64,000 nt of DNA from Leisingera methylohalidivorans DSM 14336 (GCF_000511355.1 NC_023135.1:2320371-2384370), one strand, 5' to 3'; shown: positions 27,903 to 37,686, counted from the stretch's first letter. Program-made: numbers and translations. The notes: generated by a model from the sequence alone, not told the origin.

Positions 27903-29066
27903 TTAAGCAGCAGGCATCCGCTGTTCGACAATTTCCGCCCACCAGCTGCAGCCCGCCGGAATCGCGTCGTCATTGAAGTTGTACTCCGGGTGATGCACCA
28001 TCGCGGTGTCGCCGTTGCCCATCAGGATATAGGCGCCAGGGCGCTCCTCCAGCATAAAGGCGAAATCTTCGCCGCCCATCACCAGCGGCGCGTCCGCGCA
28101 GCCGCCAGAGACGCTGGCCGCCACCTGCGCCGCGAACTCAGTCTGCTCCTCATGGTTCACCATCACCGGATAGCCGCGGTGATAGGTGACATCCGCGGTG
28201 CCGCCGAAGGTCGCGGCGATGCCGTTGCAAACCTCTTTGATCCGCTTTTCCGCCAGATCGCGGATTTCCTTGGACATGGTGCGCACGGTGCCTTTGATCT
28301 GCACCTTCTGCGGGATCACGTTGAACGCTTTCGAGGAGGTCTCAAACGAGGTCACCGAGACCACGATCTGATGCACCGGGTCGGCATTGCGCGAGGCGAT
28401 GGTCTGCAGCGCCAGCACCGCCTGCGCTGCCAGAACAGTGGTGTCCACGGTCTCATGCGGCTTGGCAGCATGGCCGCCGCGGCCTTCAAACGTGATGTCA
28501 AACTGGTCGGTTGCTGCAAAAAACGATCCGGGGCGGATGGCAAAGGACCCGAGCGGCTGGCCCGGCCAGTTGTGCAGGCCGTAAACCTCCTGCACGCCCC
28601 AGCGGTCCATCAGACCATCGTCGCACATCACCTTGGCGCCGCCGCCTCCTTCTTCTGCAGGCTGGAAGATCACCACCACAGTGCCGTCGAAATTGCGGGT
28701 TTCCGACAGGTATTTCGCCGCGCCCAGAAGCATCGCGGTGTGGCCGTCATGGCCGCAGGCATGCATCGCGCCGGGGGTTTTGGAAGCATAGTCCAGCCCG
28801 GTCTGTTCGTGGATCGGCAGCGCGTCCATGTCGGCGCGCAGGCCAATCACCTTGCCGGAGCTGTCCGCCTTGCCCTTGATGACGCCAACCACACCGGTGC
28901 GGCCGATGCCGGTCACCACCTCGTCGCAGCCGAATTCCTGCAGTTTTTCAGCGACCAGCGCGCTGGTGCGGTGGGTGTCGAACAGGATTTCGGGGTTTTC
29001 GTGGATATCCCGGCGCCAGGCGGTGATTTCATTCTGCAATTCGGCAAAGCGGTTCTTGACCGGCAT
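27903..29066 (-). CDS. M20D family amidohydrolase (hippurate hydrolase-like), copy 1
   Basis: A 387-residue metallopeptidase-fold amidohydrolase of the HipO / IAA-amino acid hydrolase group. It has the metal-binding ACGHDGHTAMLLGAAKYL (about residues 100-117), QPAEEGGGGAKVM with the catalytic Glu, and the C-terminal GGEDFAFMLEERPGAYILMG. It should cleave an N-acyl or N-aroyl amino acid in the cytoplasm. A close paralogue lies 33 bp upstream on the same strand, so the pair is a tandem duplication in one transcript. The acyl specificity cannot be read. Confidence 0.9.
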   Translation of the reverse strand: MPVKNRFAELQNEITAWRRDIHENPEILFDTHRTSALVAEKLQEFGCDEVVTGIGRTGVVGVIKGKADSSGKVIGLRADMDALPIHEQTGLDYASKTPGAMHACGHDGHTAMLLGAAKYLSETRNFDGTVVVIFQPAEEGGGGAKVMCDDGLMDRWGVQEVYGLHNWPGQPLGSFAIRPGSFFAATDQFDITFEGRGGHAAKPHETVDTTVLAAQAVLALQTIASRNADPVHQIVVSVTSFETSSKAFNVIPQKVQIKGTVRTMSKEIRDLAEKRIKEVCNGIAATFGGTADVTYHRGYPVMVNHEEQTEFAAQVAASVSGGCADAPLVMGGEDFAFMLEERPGAYILMGNGDTAMVHHPEYNFNDDAIPAGCSWWAEIVEQRMPAA

Positions 29067-29099
29067 CTTTCACTCCTTTGGTTGTCTTTCCCCGCCGCC

Positions 29100-30266
29100 T
29101 CAGGCCGCGGGCATTCTTCGTTCCACCAGCTCGGCAAACCAGCTGCATCCCAGCGGGATCGCATCGTCGTCAAAGACATAAGCCGGGTGGTGGCACATCT
29201 GGGTGTCGCCGTTGCCAAGGAAGATATAGGCGCCCGGGCGCTCCTCGAGCATATAGGCGAAATCCTCGGACGGCATGATCGGCGGGGTTTCGGTGTTGAC
29301 CGTGGCCGCCACCGCCCGTGCCGCCTCCACTGCGTGCGCGGTGCCGTCTTCGTCGTTAATGGTCACCGGATAACCCGGGTTCCACTCCACCTCCGCCTTG
29401 GCACCAAAAGCGGAGGCCGTGTCTATCGCAACACGGCGCACCCAGCTTTCGGCCTGGGTCCGGCATTCGGGGTCCAGCGTGCGGACAGTCCCCTGCAGCT
29501 TGGCGGTATGGGCAATGACGTTTGATGCCGTGCTGTCGGTTTCAAAGGTTCCCACGGTCAGCACCACCCGTTTCACCGGGTCGACATTGCGCGACACGAT
29601 GGAATGCAGAGAGACCACGATTTGCGACGCCACCAGGGTGGTGTCGATGGCATCATGGGGGGCGGCGGCGTGGCCGCCCTTGCCGGTGACCTTGATATTG
29701 AACTCATCCGACGAGGCCATCAAAGCACCGGGACGGATGGCGAATTCGCCCACCGGCAGGCCCGGCATATTGTGCAGGCCATAGACCTCCTGAATGCCCC
29801 AGCGGTCCATCAGCCCGTCGTCGCACATCGCCTTGCCGCCTGCGCCGCCCTCTTCGGCCGGCTGGAAGATCAGCACCGCCTTGCCGTCGAAATTCCTAGT
29901 CTCCGCAAGGTATTTAGCTGCCCCCAGCAGCATCGAGGTGTGGCCGTCGTGGCCGCAGGCGTGCATCACACCCGGTGTTTTTGACGCATAATCCACGCCC
30001 GAGGCCTCGGGGATCGGCAGCGCATCCATGTCGGCCCGCAATCCGATTGCCCGGCCGGAGGTGCTGGTCTTGCCCTCGATCACCGCCACCACGCCGGTCT
30101 GACCGACGCCGGTGGTGATATCGGTGATCCCGAACTCCTTGAGCCGCGCCACCACAAAGGCGGCGGTTTCATGCACCTCATACATCAGTTCGGGGTTCTC
30201 ATGCAGGTGATGGCGCCAGGCCGTGATCTCCTGGTGCATCTCGGCAAAGCGGTTCTTGGCCGGCAT
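29100..30266 (-). CDS. M20D family amidohydrolase (hippurate hydrolase-like), copy 2
   Basis: A 388-residue paralogue of the downstream gene, sharing nearly every motif: ACGHDGHTSMLLGAAKYLAE, QPAEEGGAGGKAM, DRWGIQEVYGLHNMPG and EDFAYMLEERPGAYIFLG. Differences concentrate in the mid-protein dimerisation/lid domain and acyl-contacting region, which suggests a distinct substrate. Start ATG at 30266 has GGGAGGGG upstream. It is the first gene of the pair; the argE-like gene ends 188 bp upstream on the same strand. Confidence 0.9.
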   Translation of the reverse strand: MPAKNRFAEMHQEITAWRHHLHENPELMYEVHETAAFVVARLKEFGITDITTGVGQTGVVAVIEGKTSTSGRAIGLRADMDALPIPEASGVDYASKTPGVMHACGHDGHTSMLLGAAKYLAETRNFDGKAVLIFQPAEEGGAGGKAMCDDGLMDRWGIQEVYGLHNMPGLPVGEFAIRPGALMASSDEFNIKVTGKGGHAAAPHDAIDTTLVASQIVVSLHSIVSRNVDPVKRVVLTVGTFETDSTASNVIAHTAKLQGTVRTLDPECRTQAESWVRRVAIDTASAFGAKAEVEWNPGYPVTINDEDGTAHAVEAARAVAATVNTETPPIMPSEDFAYMLEERPGAYIFLGNGDTQMCHHPAYVFDDDAIPLGCSWFAELVERRMPAA

Positions 30267-30454
30267 ATTCCCCTCCCCCTTTATGTTTCAGCTTCCGTTG
30301 CGGCAGACTGTCCGCGAAAAAACTTAGCTTCGCAAGTATCCGGGGCTGCGGCGACGTGGCGGAACCTGCCGGAACAGATGCGCCCGGCCTCCACCGCCGA
30401 TACACCCCATGGCATCAATCTGAGCACAAAAGGCACGGATTCAAGGTGCGGGGT

Positions 30455-31621
30455 TTACGCGCGCAGCTTTTCCACCAGCCCGCGCATGAACGCATGCCCG
30501 GCGTTGAACTGGGCCACGGTGATGTATTCATTCGGCTGATGCGCCTGGGCAATGTCGCCAGGGCCGCAGATCACTGCGGAATACCCCGCCTGCTGGAACT
30601 GCCCCGCCTCGGTGCCATAGCTGACCACATGGGAGCCGTTGTCACCTGTCAGCAGCCGCACCAGAGCCTCCGCCGCACCGTCCTGTTCCGGCACCAGCCC
30701 GGGAACGTCGAACTGCTTGGACACATCAATGCGCGCCTCCGGGTGGATCGCCTGCATTTCAGCTTCCACTCCGCGGACCTTCTGCAAATAGGCCGCTTCC
30801 CAATCGGCGGCGTTTTCGCCCGGCACCACCCGGAAATCCATCATGAAGCGGCAGTCCTTGGCGGTGATGTTATGGGCCGTGCCGCCCTCGATCATGCCAA
30901 CGTGGCAGGTGGTCCAGGGCGGGGTGAACATCGCCTGTACCTCGCCCGGTTCCTTGGCCATGTTCTCGGCGTTCATCCGGTTCGCCCAGTCGATCAGCCG
31001 GGCCCCCTGCATGATGGCGCTGACGCCGGTGTGCATGAGCGAGGAATGCACTTCGAACCCCACCAGGTGGGTGGCATAGCCGGTGCCGCCCTTGTGGCCG
31101 GTCACTGCCTTCATCATCGAGGGCTCCCCGACAATCACCGCCGAGCCCTTCGGCAGCACAGGCTGCATCGCTGCAATCATCGGCGGGGCCCCGGTGCAGC
31201 CGATCTCCTCGTCAAAACTCAGCGCCAGTTGCAGCGGGCGGTTGACACCCTGGCTGTGCGCCTCGACCAGGGCCCAGATGGCCAGCGCATCGTAGCCCTT
31301 CATGTCGCAGGTGCCGCGGCCGTAGTATTTGCCGTCTTTCTCGACCACGGTAAAGGGATCGCTGTCCCAGGGCTGACCGTCCACCGGCACCACATCGGTA
31401 TGTCCCGACAGCACCACGGCGCCCTCGTCCCAAGGCCCGGCATGGGCAAAGACGGCGGCCTTATGCGGCTGCTGCGGGTCTGCCCAGCGGTGGCTTTCGA
31501 TGCCATGCGAGGACAGGTATTCCTGCACCCAGTCCACCAGTGGCAAATTGGTGTCCCGGCTTACGGTCGGAAAGGAAACCAGCCTGTGCATGATTTCCAA
31601 AGGGGTCAATTTGGCAGCCAT
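30455..31621 (-). CDS. argE: Acetylornithine deacetylase (ArgE-type M20 peptidase)
   Basis: A 388-residue zinc deacetylase. It shows SGHTDVVPVDGQPW (first metal His and Asp, about residues 73-86), GRGTCDMKGYDAL (bridging Asp), SFDEEIGCTGAP (catalytic Glu-Glu) and GTEAGQFQQAGYSAVICGPG near the C-terminus, the pattern of ArgE. It may deacetylate N-acetylornithine in arginine synthesis. Its start lies 3 nt after the stop of the peptide-ABC ATPase gene, so a scavenging role on imported N-acyl amino acids is equally plausible. Confidence 0.88.
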   Translation of the reverse strand: MAAKLTPLEIMHRLVSFPTVSRDTNLPLVDWVQEYLSSHGIESHRWADPQQPHKAAVFAHAGPWDEGAVVLSGHTDVVPVDGQPWDSDPFTVVEKDGKYYGRGTCDMKGYDALAIWALVEAHSQGVNRPLQLALSFDEEIGCTGAPPMIAAMQPVLPKGSAVIVGEPSMMKAVTGHKGGTGYATHLVGFEVHSSLMHTGVSAIMQGARLIDWANRMNAENMAKEPGEVQAMFTPPWTTCHVGMIEGGTAHNITAKDCRFMMDFRVVPGENAADWEAAYLQKVRGVEAEMQAIHPEARIDVSKQFDVPGLVPEQDGAAEALVRLLTGDNGSHVVSYGTEAGQFQQAGYSAVICGPGDIAQAHQPNEYITVAQFNAGHAFMRGLVEKLRA

Positions 31622-31624
31622 GTC

Positions 31625-33445
31625 TCAGTATCCGCTGTCAGTGGTCAGAACGAAATGGCCGGGCTCCAACTCCAGATACTCCGACGGCGCAGGCTGGTAG
31701 CCGACTTCATGGATCGGCGAGGGGATCGGCTTGAAGTTCAGTTCCTTCTCCGACTTGCGCTGGCGCGGGTCGGCGATCGGCACCGCCTTCATCAAGGCCT
31801 GAGTATAGGCGTGCAGCGGGTTCTCGAAAACCCGTTCGCGCGGGCCGAGTTCAACGATACGGCCCAGGTACATGACACCGACCTGATGCGAGACGCGCTC
31901 CACCACCGCCATGTCATGACTGATGAACAGGAACGACAGGCCCAGTTCCGCCTGCAGCTCCATCATCAGGTTCAGCACTTGCGCCTGCACTGACACATCC
32001 AGAGCCGAGACCGCCTCGTCCGCGACGATCAGCTTGGGGTTCAGGGCCAGCGCGCGGGCGATGGCGATCCGCTGGCGCTGGCCGCCGGACATCTCATGCG
32101 GGTAACGGCGCATGAAACTGCGCGGCAGGTGGACCCGGTCGAACAGGCCGGCAACGCGGTCCTGCAGTTCACTGCCGGAGGCGAGCCCGTAGTTGCGCAG
32201 CGGTTCCGCCACCTGATCCAGCAGCTGCATTTGCGGGTTCAGAGAGGCAAAAGGATCCTGGAAGATCATCTGCATGTCCAGGCGCGCTTTGTGCATTTGC
32301 GATGCACTGAAGCTCAGCACGTCTCGGCCCTCAAATTCCACTTTGCCCGAATTCGGTTCCACCAGCCGCAGGATCGAACGGCCGGCAGTGGATTTGCCGC
32401 AACCGGATTCGCCCACCAGCGACAGGGTCTGGCCCTTGAATACCTTGAAGGACACATCCTCGACCGCGTGGACATTGGAGAGGGTGCGGCGCAACAGGCC
32501 GCCCTTGACCGGAAAGCGGGTGGTCAGGTTCTGCACTTCCAGCAGCACCTCATCCGTGCCCTTGATCGGTTCGATCTTCTGGTTCTCGACACCCAAAAGC
32601 TTCATCGGCTCGGGGTATTGCTTGCCGCGCATTTCCCCCAGTTTCGGAACTGCGGCCAGCAGCGCCTTGGTATAGTCATGCTTGGGGTTCTCGAAAATCT
32701 CCTCGACGCTGCCTTCCTCAACCTTGTTGCCGCGGAACATGACGACGACACGGTCAGCCATCTGCGCCACAACGGCCATGTCGTGGGTGATGAACATAAC
32801 CGCCGTGCCGGTCTCGCGCTTCAGCCGGTCCATCAGCGCCAGGATCTCTGCCTGAATGGTTACATCCAGTGCGGTGGTCGGCTCATCCGCGATCAGCAAA
32901 CGCGGCTCGCAGGCCATCGCCATGGCGATCACCACCCGCTGGCGCATGCCGCCGGACAGTTCGTGCGGATATTGCTGCAAGCGCCGCTCCGGTTCGGGAA
33001 TGCGGACCTGGCGCAAAAGCTCCAACGCGCGTTCCTCGGCCTGAGCTTTGGACATGTTCTTGTGGATCCGCAGGCCCTCGGTCAGCTGGCGGCCCACTGT
33101 GAACACCGGGTTCAGCGCAGTCATCGGCTCCTGAAAGATCATGCCGATTTCATTGCCGCGGATCTGCTTCATCATCTCCTGCTCGGAGGTGACCAGGTTG
33201 GTCACGCCGCCCTCACGGCGGTTAAACAGCAGTTCGCCGCCCGCAATCTCGCCGCCGCCGAATTCCACCAGCCGCATCAAAGACAGCGAAGAGACAGACT
33301 TGCCCGACCCGGATTCGCCAACGATACAGACAGTTTCGCCCGGGCTCACATCAAAGGACACATCTTCCACGCCAGTGACGGTGCCGTCCTTGGTCTGGAA
33401 CTCCACGCGTAAGTTCCTGATCGATGCAATTGCATTGTCCAGCAT
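31625..33445 (-). CDS. Dipeptide/oligopeptide ABC transporter, fused double ATP-binding protein
   Basis: A 606-residue protein joining two ABC ATPases of DppD and DppF type. First half: Walker A GESGSGKS (about residue 40), signature LSGGMRQR, Walker [13 protein letters not shown]. Second half: Walker A GESGCGKS (about residue 350), signature MSGGQRQR, Walker [13 protein letters not shown] (Glu of Walker B is present in both). It powers import by the divergently encoded binding protein and permeases. Fused pairs of this kind are common in alphaproteobacteria. It is the first gene of a minus-strand unit with argE. Confidence 0.95.
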   Translation of the reverse strand: MLDNAIASIRNLRVEFQTKDGTVTGVEDVSFDVSPGETVCIVGESGSGKSVSSLSLMRLVEFGGGEIAGGELLFNRREGGVTNLVTSEQEMMKQIRGNEIGMIFQEPMTALNPVFTVGRQLTEGLRIHKNMSKAQAEERALELLRQVRIPEPERRLQQYPHELSGGMRQRVVIAMAMACEPRLLIADEPTTALDVTIQAEILALMDRLKRETGTAVMFITHDMAVVAQMADRVVVMFRGNKVEEGSVEEIFENPKHDYTKALLAAVPKLGEMRGKQYPEPMKLLGVENQKIEPIKGTDEVLLEVQNLTTRFPVKGGLLRRTLSNVHAVEDVSFKVFKGQTLSLVGESGCGKSTAGRSILRLVEPNSGKVEFEGRDVLSFSASQMHKARLDMQMIFQDPFASLNPQMQLLDQVAEPLRNYGLASGSELQDRVAGLFDRVHLPRSFMRRYPHEMSGGQRQRIAIARALALNPKLIVADEAVSALDVSVQAQVLNLMMELQAELGLSFLFISHDMAVVERVSHQVGVMYLGRIVELGPRERVFENPLHAYTQALMKAVPIADPRQRKSEKELNFKPIPSPIHEVGYQPAPSEYLELEPGHFVLTTDSGY

Positions 33446-33790
33446 GACGGCTCCCCTGCCAGTATATTCTCGGGCCCCGCCGGAAAACGAGGCCCCCTAA
33501 TCCTGAGTAAACTCCACTTTGCACCAAATTGCTCATGCAAATAATGCATAGGGTTTTCGAAATTGGAATTTGCAATTTTTCAGGAAGTGGTTTTCGATAC
33601 CTTCAGTGGCTGCCTGCAGGCCGTCACGCGCCGCCCCGGTCGGCAACATGTTAAGAAGTATTGCTTTTTTTCACGCTTTGGGCTGCCTGCAGGCGCGATT
33701 GCTACACATCCGCAGAGATGCGGCAAAATACCGGGTCCGAACCGGCCCGGCCGAATAAAGACATGAAACATGTCCGACAAGGAGAGTGTG
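33446..33790. promoter_or_regulatory. Divergent control region of the peptide ABC transporter
   Basis: This 345-bp gene-free stretch separates the ATPase gene (minus) from the binding-protein gene (plus). It holds two copies of GGCTGCCTGCAGGC at 33608-33621 and 33681-33694, 73 bp apart; each contains the perfect palindrome GCCTGCAGGC. An AT-rich block (about 33525-33600) and a T-run (33665-33671) suggest promoters facing both ways. A consensus AAGGAG at 33779-33784 serves the binding-protein start. No convincing ORF is present. Confidence 0.5.
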
Positions 33791-35491
33791 ATGAAACTCA
33801 AGTCCCTATTGATGGGTGCCGTTGCCACGGTGTCCCTGGCGCCCGCGGCCTTTGCAGAGCGAGGCTCGGATGGCCAGGTCAACATTATTTACTGGCAAGC
33901 GCCGTCGATCCTGAACCCGTTCCTGTCCGGCGGCACCAAGGACACCGAATCCGCTTCGCTGGTGGTCGAGCCGCTGGCCCGCTACGACCCGCAAGGCGAG
34001 ATGGTGCCGTTCCTGGCCGAGGAAATCCCGACGCTGGAAAACGGCGGCGTCAGCGAAGACCTGCAGTCGATTACCTGGAAGATCAAGCCAGGTATCCTGT
34101 GGTCTGACGGCACCCCCTTCACCGCCAATGACGTGAAGTTCACCGCCGACTACTGCATGCATCCCGAAGGCGGCTGTGCGCAGGTCACCAAATTCGAAGG
34201 CGTAACCAACGTCGAAGCCGTCGACGACCTGACCGTCAAGGTCACCTTCGGCGCCCCCACCCCCTTCCCCTATGGCCCGTTTGTCGGCGGAGAAAGCCCG
34301 ATCATCCAGAAGGCCCAGTTCGAAAACTGCATGGGCGCCAAGGCGCCGGAATGCACCGAGGCCAACTTTAACCCGATCGGCACCGGCCCGTTTGCGGTGG
34401 ATGAGTTCAAACCGAACGATGTGATTACCCTTTCGGCCAACCCGAACTACCGCGACCCGGCCAAGCCGGCCTTTGCCAAAGTGCTGTTCAAAGGCGGCGG
34501 CGATGCAACCGCTGCGGGCCGCGCGGTGATGGAAACCGGCGAGTTTGACTATGCCTGGAACCTGCAGCTGGCACCTGAAGTGATTGCGCAGATGGAAGCG
34601 GCCGGCAAGGGCGTTCCGGTGGCAGGGTTCGGCCCGCTGGTGGAACGCATCATGCTGAACCAGACCGACCCCAGCCCGGAACTGGGCCCGGATGAACGCT
34701 CGGTGAAGCGCGGCCATCCGTTCCTGAACGACCCGGCCGTCTACAAGGCGATGTCGATGGCCATCGACCGGCCGCTGCTGGTGGAAATCGGCTATGGCAA
34801 GGCGGGCAAGGTCGGCTGCAACTGGGTACCTGCGCCGGCAGCCTTTGCCTCGGACACCTTTGACTGCTCCACCCAGGACATTGAAGGCGCCAAGGCGATG
34901 CTGGAAGAGGCCGGCTACAAGGACACCAATGGCGACGGCGTACGGGAAACCCCCGACGGCAAGCCGATGAAGATCCTGTACCAGACCTCGACCAACGCCG
35001 TGCGCCAGGATTTCCAGGCGCTGATCAAGGAATGGTGGAGCCAGATCGGCATCGAATCCGAGCTGCGCAACCTCAACGCCTCAGTGTTTTTCGGCGGTGA
35101 CCCGGGTTCGCCCGACACCTTCCAGAAGTTCTATGCCGACGTCGAAATGTACGCCAACACCTTCAACGGCACCGACCCGCAGTCCTACCTGGCGAACGGG
35201 TTGTGCGACAAGGCACCGACCCCCGCGTCCCAGTGGCAGGGTGAGAACATCTCGCGCTTCTGCGACGAGGAGTTCGATGCGCTGCACGCGGAGCTCGCCA
35301 AAACCGCAGGCCTGGAAGCCCGGGCCGAGATCGGCAAGCGCCTGAATGACATCATGGTGGAAAAGGGCGGCATGATCCCTCTGGTGCACCGCGGCCGCCT
35401 GTCGGCACATTCCAACACCCTGGGCGGCGTTGACCTGAACGTCTGGGACAGCGAACTGTGGAACGCAGCCGACTGGTACCGCATCAAGTAA
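33791..35491 (+). CDS. ABC transporter substrate-binding protein, peptide family 5
   Basis: A 566-residue exported binding protein with a signal peptide (SLLMGAVATVSLAPAAFA, cleavage after about residue 22) and the family-5 fold typical of DppA/OppA: INIIYWQAPSILNPFL-like start (VNIIYWQAPSILNPFL), WKIKPGILWSDGTPFTANDV, and DPAVYKAMSMAIDR. It captures peptides or related solutes in the periplasm. The ATG at 33791 is chosen over one at 33770 since AAGGAG lies 6 nt before it and the signal peptide begins there. A hairpin follows the gene before the permeases. Confidence 0.95.
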   Translation: MKLKSLLMGAVATVSLAPAAFAERGSDGQVNIIYWQAPSILNPFLSGGTKDTESASLVVEPLARYDPQGEMVPFLAEEIPTLENGGVSEDLQSITWKIKPGILWSDGTPFTANDVKFTADYCMHPEGGCAQVTKFEGVTNVEAVDDLTVKVTFGAPTPFPYGPFVGGESPIIQKAQFENCMGAKAPECTEANFNPIGTGPFAVDEFKPNDVITLSANPNYRDPAKPAFAKVLFKGGGDATAAGRAVMETGEFDYAWNLQLAPEVIAQMEAAGKGVPVAGFGPLVERIMLNQTDPSPELGPDERSVKRGHPFLNDPAVYKAMSMAIDRPLLVEIGYGKAGKVGCNWVPAPAAFASDTFDCSTQDIEGAKAMLEEAGYKDTNGDGVRETPDGKPMKILYQTSTNAVRQDFQALIKEWWSQIGIESELRNLNASVFFGGDPGSPDTFQKFYADVEMYANTFNGTDPQSYLANGLCDKAPTPASQWQGENISRFCDEEFDALHAELAKTAGLEARAEIGKRLNDIMVEKGGMIPLVHRGRLSAHSNTLGGVDLNVWDSELWNAADWYRIK

Positions 35492-35509
35492 GCAGCGCTT
35501 GCCTCACCT

Positions 35510-35536
35510 GGGGCCCTGACGTTACTTCAGGGCCCC
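35510..35536 (+). terminator. Strong hairpin between binding-protein and permease genes
   Basis: GGGGCCCTGA and TCAGGGCCCC make a perfect 10-bp stem with a 7-base loop, 18 bp after the binding-protein stop. There is no T-run, so it probably acts as an mRNA-stabilising or attenuating element that keeps the binding protein more abundant than the permeases. Confidence 0.6.
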
Positions 35537-35640
35537 TTGCCACTCAGCATTGGTTACATTTAACCGCCTGCGCGTGACATGGATGTGAGGCCCCCCTCGC
35601 CTGCTCTGCCCTTAATACAAGCTGCAAAGGCGCCTACCAG

Positions 35641-36648
35641 ATGCTGACCTTTACAATCCGACGGCTGATCCTGGCAGTACCGACACTGCTGTTTATCAGC
35701 CTCGTGATCTTCCTGCTCTTGGAGCTCGCCCCCGGCGATCCGATGGCGCAGGTTCCCCTGACCGTCCCCCCCGAAGTCAAAGAGAAGATGCGCGAGGCGC
35801 TTGGCCTTGGCCAGCCGATGCATATCCGGTTCTGGAAATGGATCGTGCAATTCTTCTGGATCGAGCCGCAGGTGCTGATCGACCATTACATCGGAACCTC
35901 CTTCTCCGCGGGCGACCTGCGGGTGATCTCCTGGCAGACCCGTTCGCCGGTGATGGACATCGTCATCCAGCGTCTGCCGCAAACCCTGTGGGTTGTCGGC
36001 ACCGCCTACATCGTTGCCATCGTGATTGCACTGCCGATCGGGATCTATTCCGCCTACCGCCAGTACAGCTGGTTCGACCAGCTGGGCACCTTTGTTTCCA
36101 TGGTGGGTTTTTCTGTGCCGCCATTCTTCTCGGGCGTGCTGGTGATCGTGATCTTCTCGGTGCAGCTGGGCTGGTTCCCGTCGATCTATGACACCACCCA
36201 TGTGGTCGACAGCTGGGACGCCTTTGTCTACCAGCTGAAGCAGATGATCATGCCGGTGATGGTGCTGGCGCTGCAGATCACCGCACAGCTCAGCCGCTTC
36301 ATGCGGGCCTCAATGCTGGACAACCTGAACCAGGATTACGTGCGCACGGCCCGTGCCAAGGGCCTGAGCGAGTATGTCGTGGTGATGGTGCATGTGCTGC
36401 GCAATTCGATGATCCCGGTGGTCACCGTGATTGCGCTGGGGATTCCGTCGATCTTCGGCGGCGCCATCATCACCGAGCAAGTGTTCAAGGTGAACGGCAT
36501 CGGCCAGCTGCTGATCGGCGCCATTCAGGCCAACGACCTGCCGATGGTGCAAACCCTGACCTTCATCTTTGCGGTGCTGATCGTGCTGTTCAACCTGATC
36601 GCCGACGTGCTGTACGGCATTCTTGACCCGAGGATCCGCTATGACTGA
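35641..36648 (+). CDS. ABC transporter permease, DppB-type
   Basis: A 335-residue inner-membrane permease with an N-terminal helix (residues 8-28), the extracytoplasmic segment LELAPGDPM, and five more helices. The cytoplasmic EAA-type loop is FMRASMLDNLNQDYVRTARAKGL (key residues QDYVRTARAKG, about 238-248), which docks on the ATPase. It pairs with the DppC-type permease encoded next, which it overlaps by 8 bp. Confidence 0.95.
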   Translation: MLTFTIRRLILAVPTLLFISLVIFLLLELAPGDPMAQVPLTVPPEVKEKMREALGLGQPMHIRFWKWIVQFFWIEPQVLIDHYIGTSFSAGDLRVISWQTRSPVMDIVIQRLPQTLWVVGTAYIVAIVIALPIGIYSAYRQYSWFDQLGTFVSMVGFSVPPFFSGVLVIVIFSVQLGWFPSIYDTTHVVDSWDAFVYQLKQMIMPVMVLALQITAQLSRFMRASMLDNLNQDYVRTARAKGLSEYVVVMVHVLRNSMIPVVTVIALGIPSIFGGAIITEQVFKVNGIGQLLIGAIQANDLPMVQTLTFIFAVLIVLFNLIADVLYGILDPRIRYD

Positions 36649-37612
36649 CAAGGAACGCTTTGTCCCCGACGAAGGCATGGCGCCGGCTTCGACCGCAGTG
36701 CCCGGCGCCGGAGCGCTGGAGGAGCTGCACAGCCCGCCGCGCAGCCAGTGGCAGGATGTGTGGGACCAGTTCAAATCGCACCGCGGCGCGCTGATGGGCG
36801 GGGCATTGTTCCTGTTCATCATCCTGGCGGTCTATCTGGGCCCGTTTGTGTGGGAGCTTGAAGCCACCCAGATCGACATCCGTGCCCGCAACCAGGGCCC
36901 CAGCTGGGCACATCCCTTCGGCACCGACCAGCTGGGCCGCGACATGCTGGCCCGGATGATGGCCGGCGGCGCGACCTCGGTCTCCGTGGGGCTGACAGCG
37001 ATGCTGCTGGCACTGTTTCTGGGCTCCTTCATCGGGGTGGTGGCCGGGTTCTTCAAACGCCTGGACGGGCCGCTGATGCGCCTCACCGATCTGTTCCTGG
37101 CGCTGCCTTTGCTGCCGCTGCTGCTGGTGATGATGCTGCTGTTCCGCGAGCCGCTGAACGCCGCCTTCGGGCCGGAACAGGGGATCTTCATTCTGATCGT
37201 GGCCTCGATCGGCGTCACCAGCTGGATGCCCACCGCGCGGATTGTGCGCGGTGATGTGCTGGCACTGAAAGAGCGCGAGTTCGTGATGGCCGCCCGCTCC
37301 ATCGGCACCACCAACAGCGGTTTGATCACCCGGCATATCCTGCCCAACGTGCTGTCGCCGATCATGGTCTCGGCGACGCTGGGCATCGCCACCGCGATCA
37401 TTACCGAGTCGTCCCTGTCCTTCCTCGGCCTTGGTTTTCCGCCGGATTTCCCGACCTGGGGGCGGCTGCTGTTTGATGCCACCGACTATCTGCAGCAGTA
37501 CCCCGAGCGGGTGTTCTGGCCCGGCATGGCGATCTCCCTGACAGTGCTGAGCGTCAACTACCTGGGCGACGGGCTGCGCGATGCGCTGGATCCGCGGATC
37601 CGCGGGCGCTGA
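36641..37612 (+). CDS. ABC transporter permease, DppC-type
   Basis: A 323-residue inner-membrane permease: a hydrophilic N-terminal stretch (about 55 residues), six helices, the HPFGTDQLGRDMLARMMAGG segment that marks DppC/OppC proteins (about residues 92-111), and the EAA-type loop LKEREFVMAARSIGT. The ATG at 36641 overlaps the upstream permease gene by 8 bp. A strong intrinsic terminator follows the stop, so the transporter unit ends here. Confidence 0.95.
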   Translation: MTDKERFVPDEGMAPASTAVPGAGALEELHSPPRSQWQDVWDQFKSHRGALMGGALFLFIILAVYLGPFVWELEATQIDIRARNQGPSWAHPFGTDQLGRDMLARMMAGGATSVSVGLTAMLLALFLGSFIGVVAGFFKRLDGPLMRLTDLFLALPLLPLLLVMMLLFREPLNAAFGPEQGIFILIVASIGVTSWMPTARIVRGDVLALKEREFVMAARSIGTTNSGLITRHILPNVLSPIMVSATLGIATAIITESSLSFLGLGFPPDFPTWGRLLFDATDYLQQYPERVFWPGMAISLTVLSVNYLGDGLRDALDPRIRGR

Positions 37613-37650
37613 GGCGCAACACACGCACACATTCAAATAAAAACATGACT

Positions 37651-37686
37651 ATTGGCCGCCGCACTGCAGGCGGCCAATTTGTTTCC
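37651..37686 (+). terminator. Intrinsic terminator of the peptide ABC transporter operon
   Basis: ATTGGCCGCC (37651-37660) and GGCGGCCAAT (37669-37678) form a perfect 10-bp stem with an 8-base loop, followed by TTTGTTTCC on the plus strand, 38 bp after the permease stop. Confidence 0.85.
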
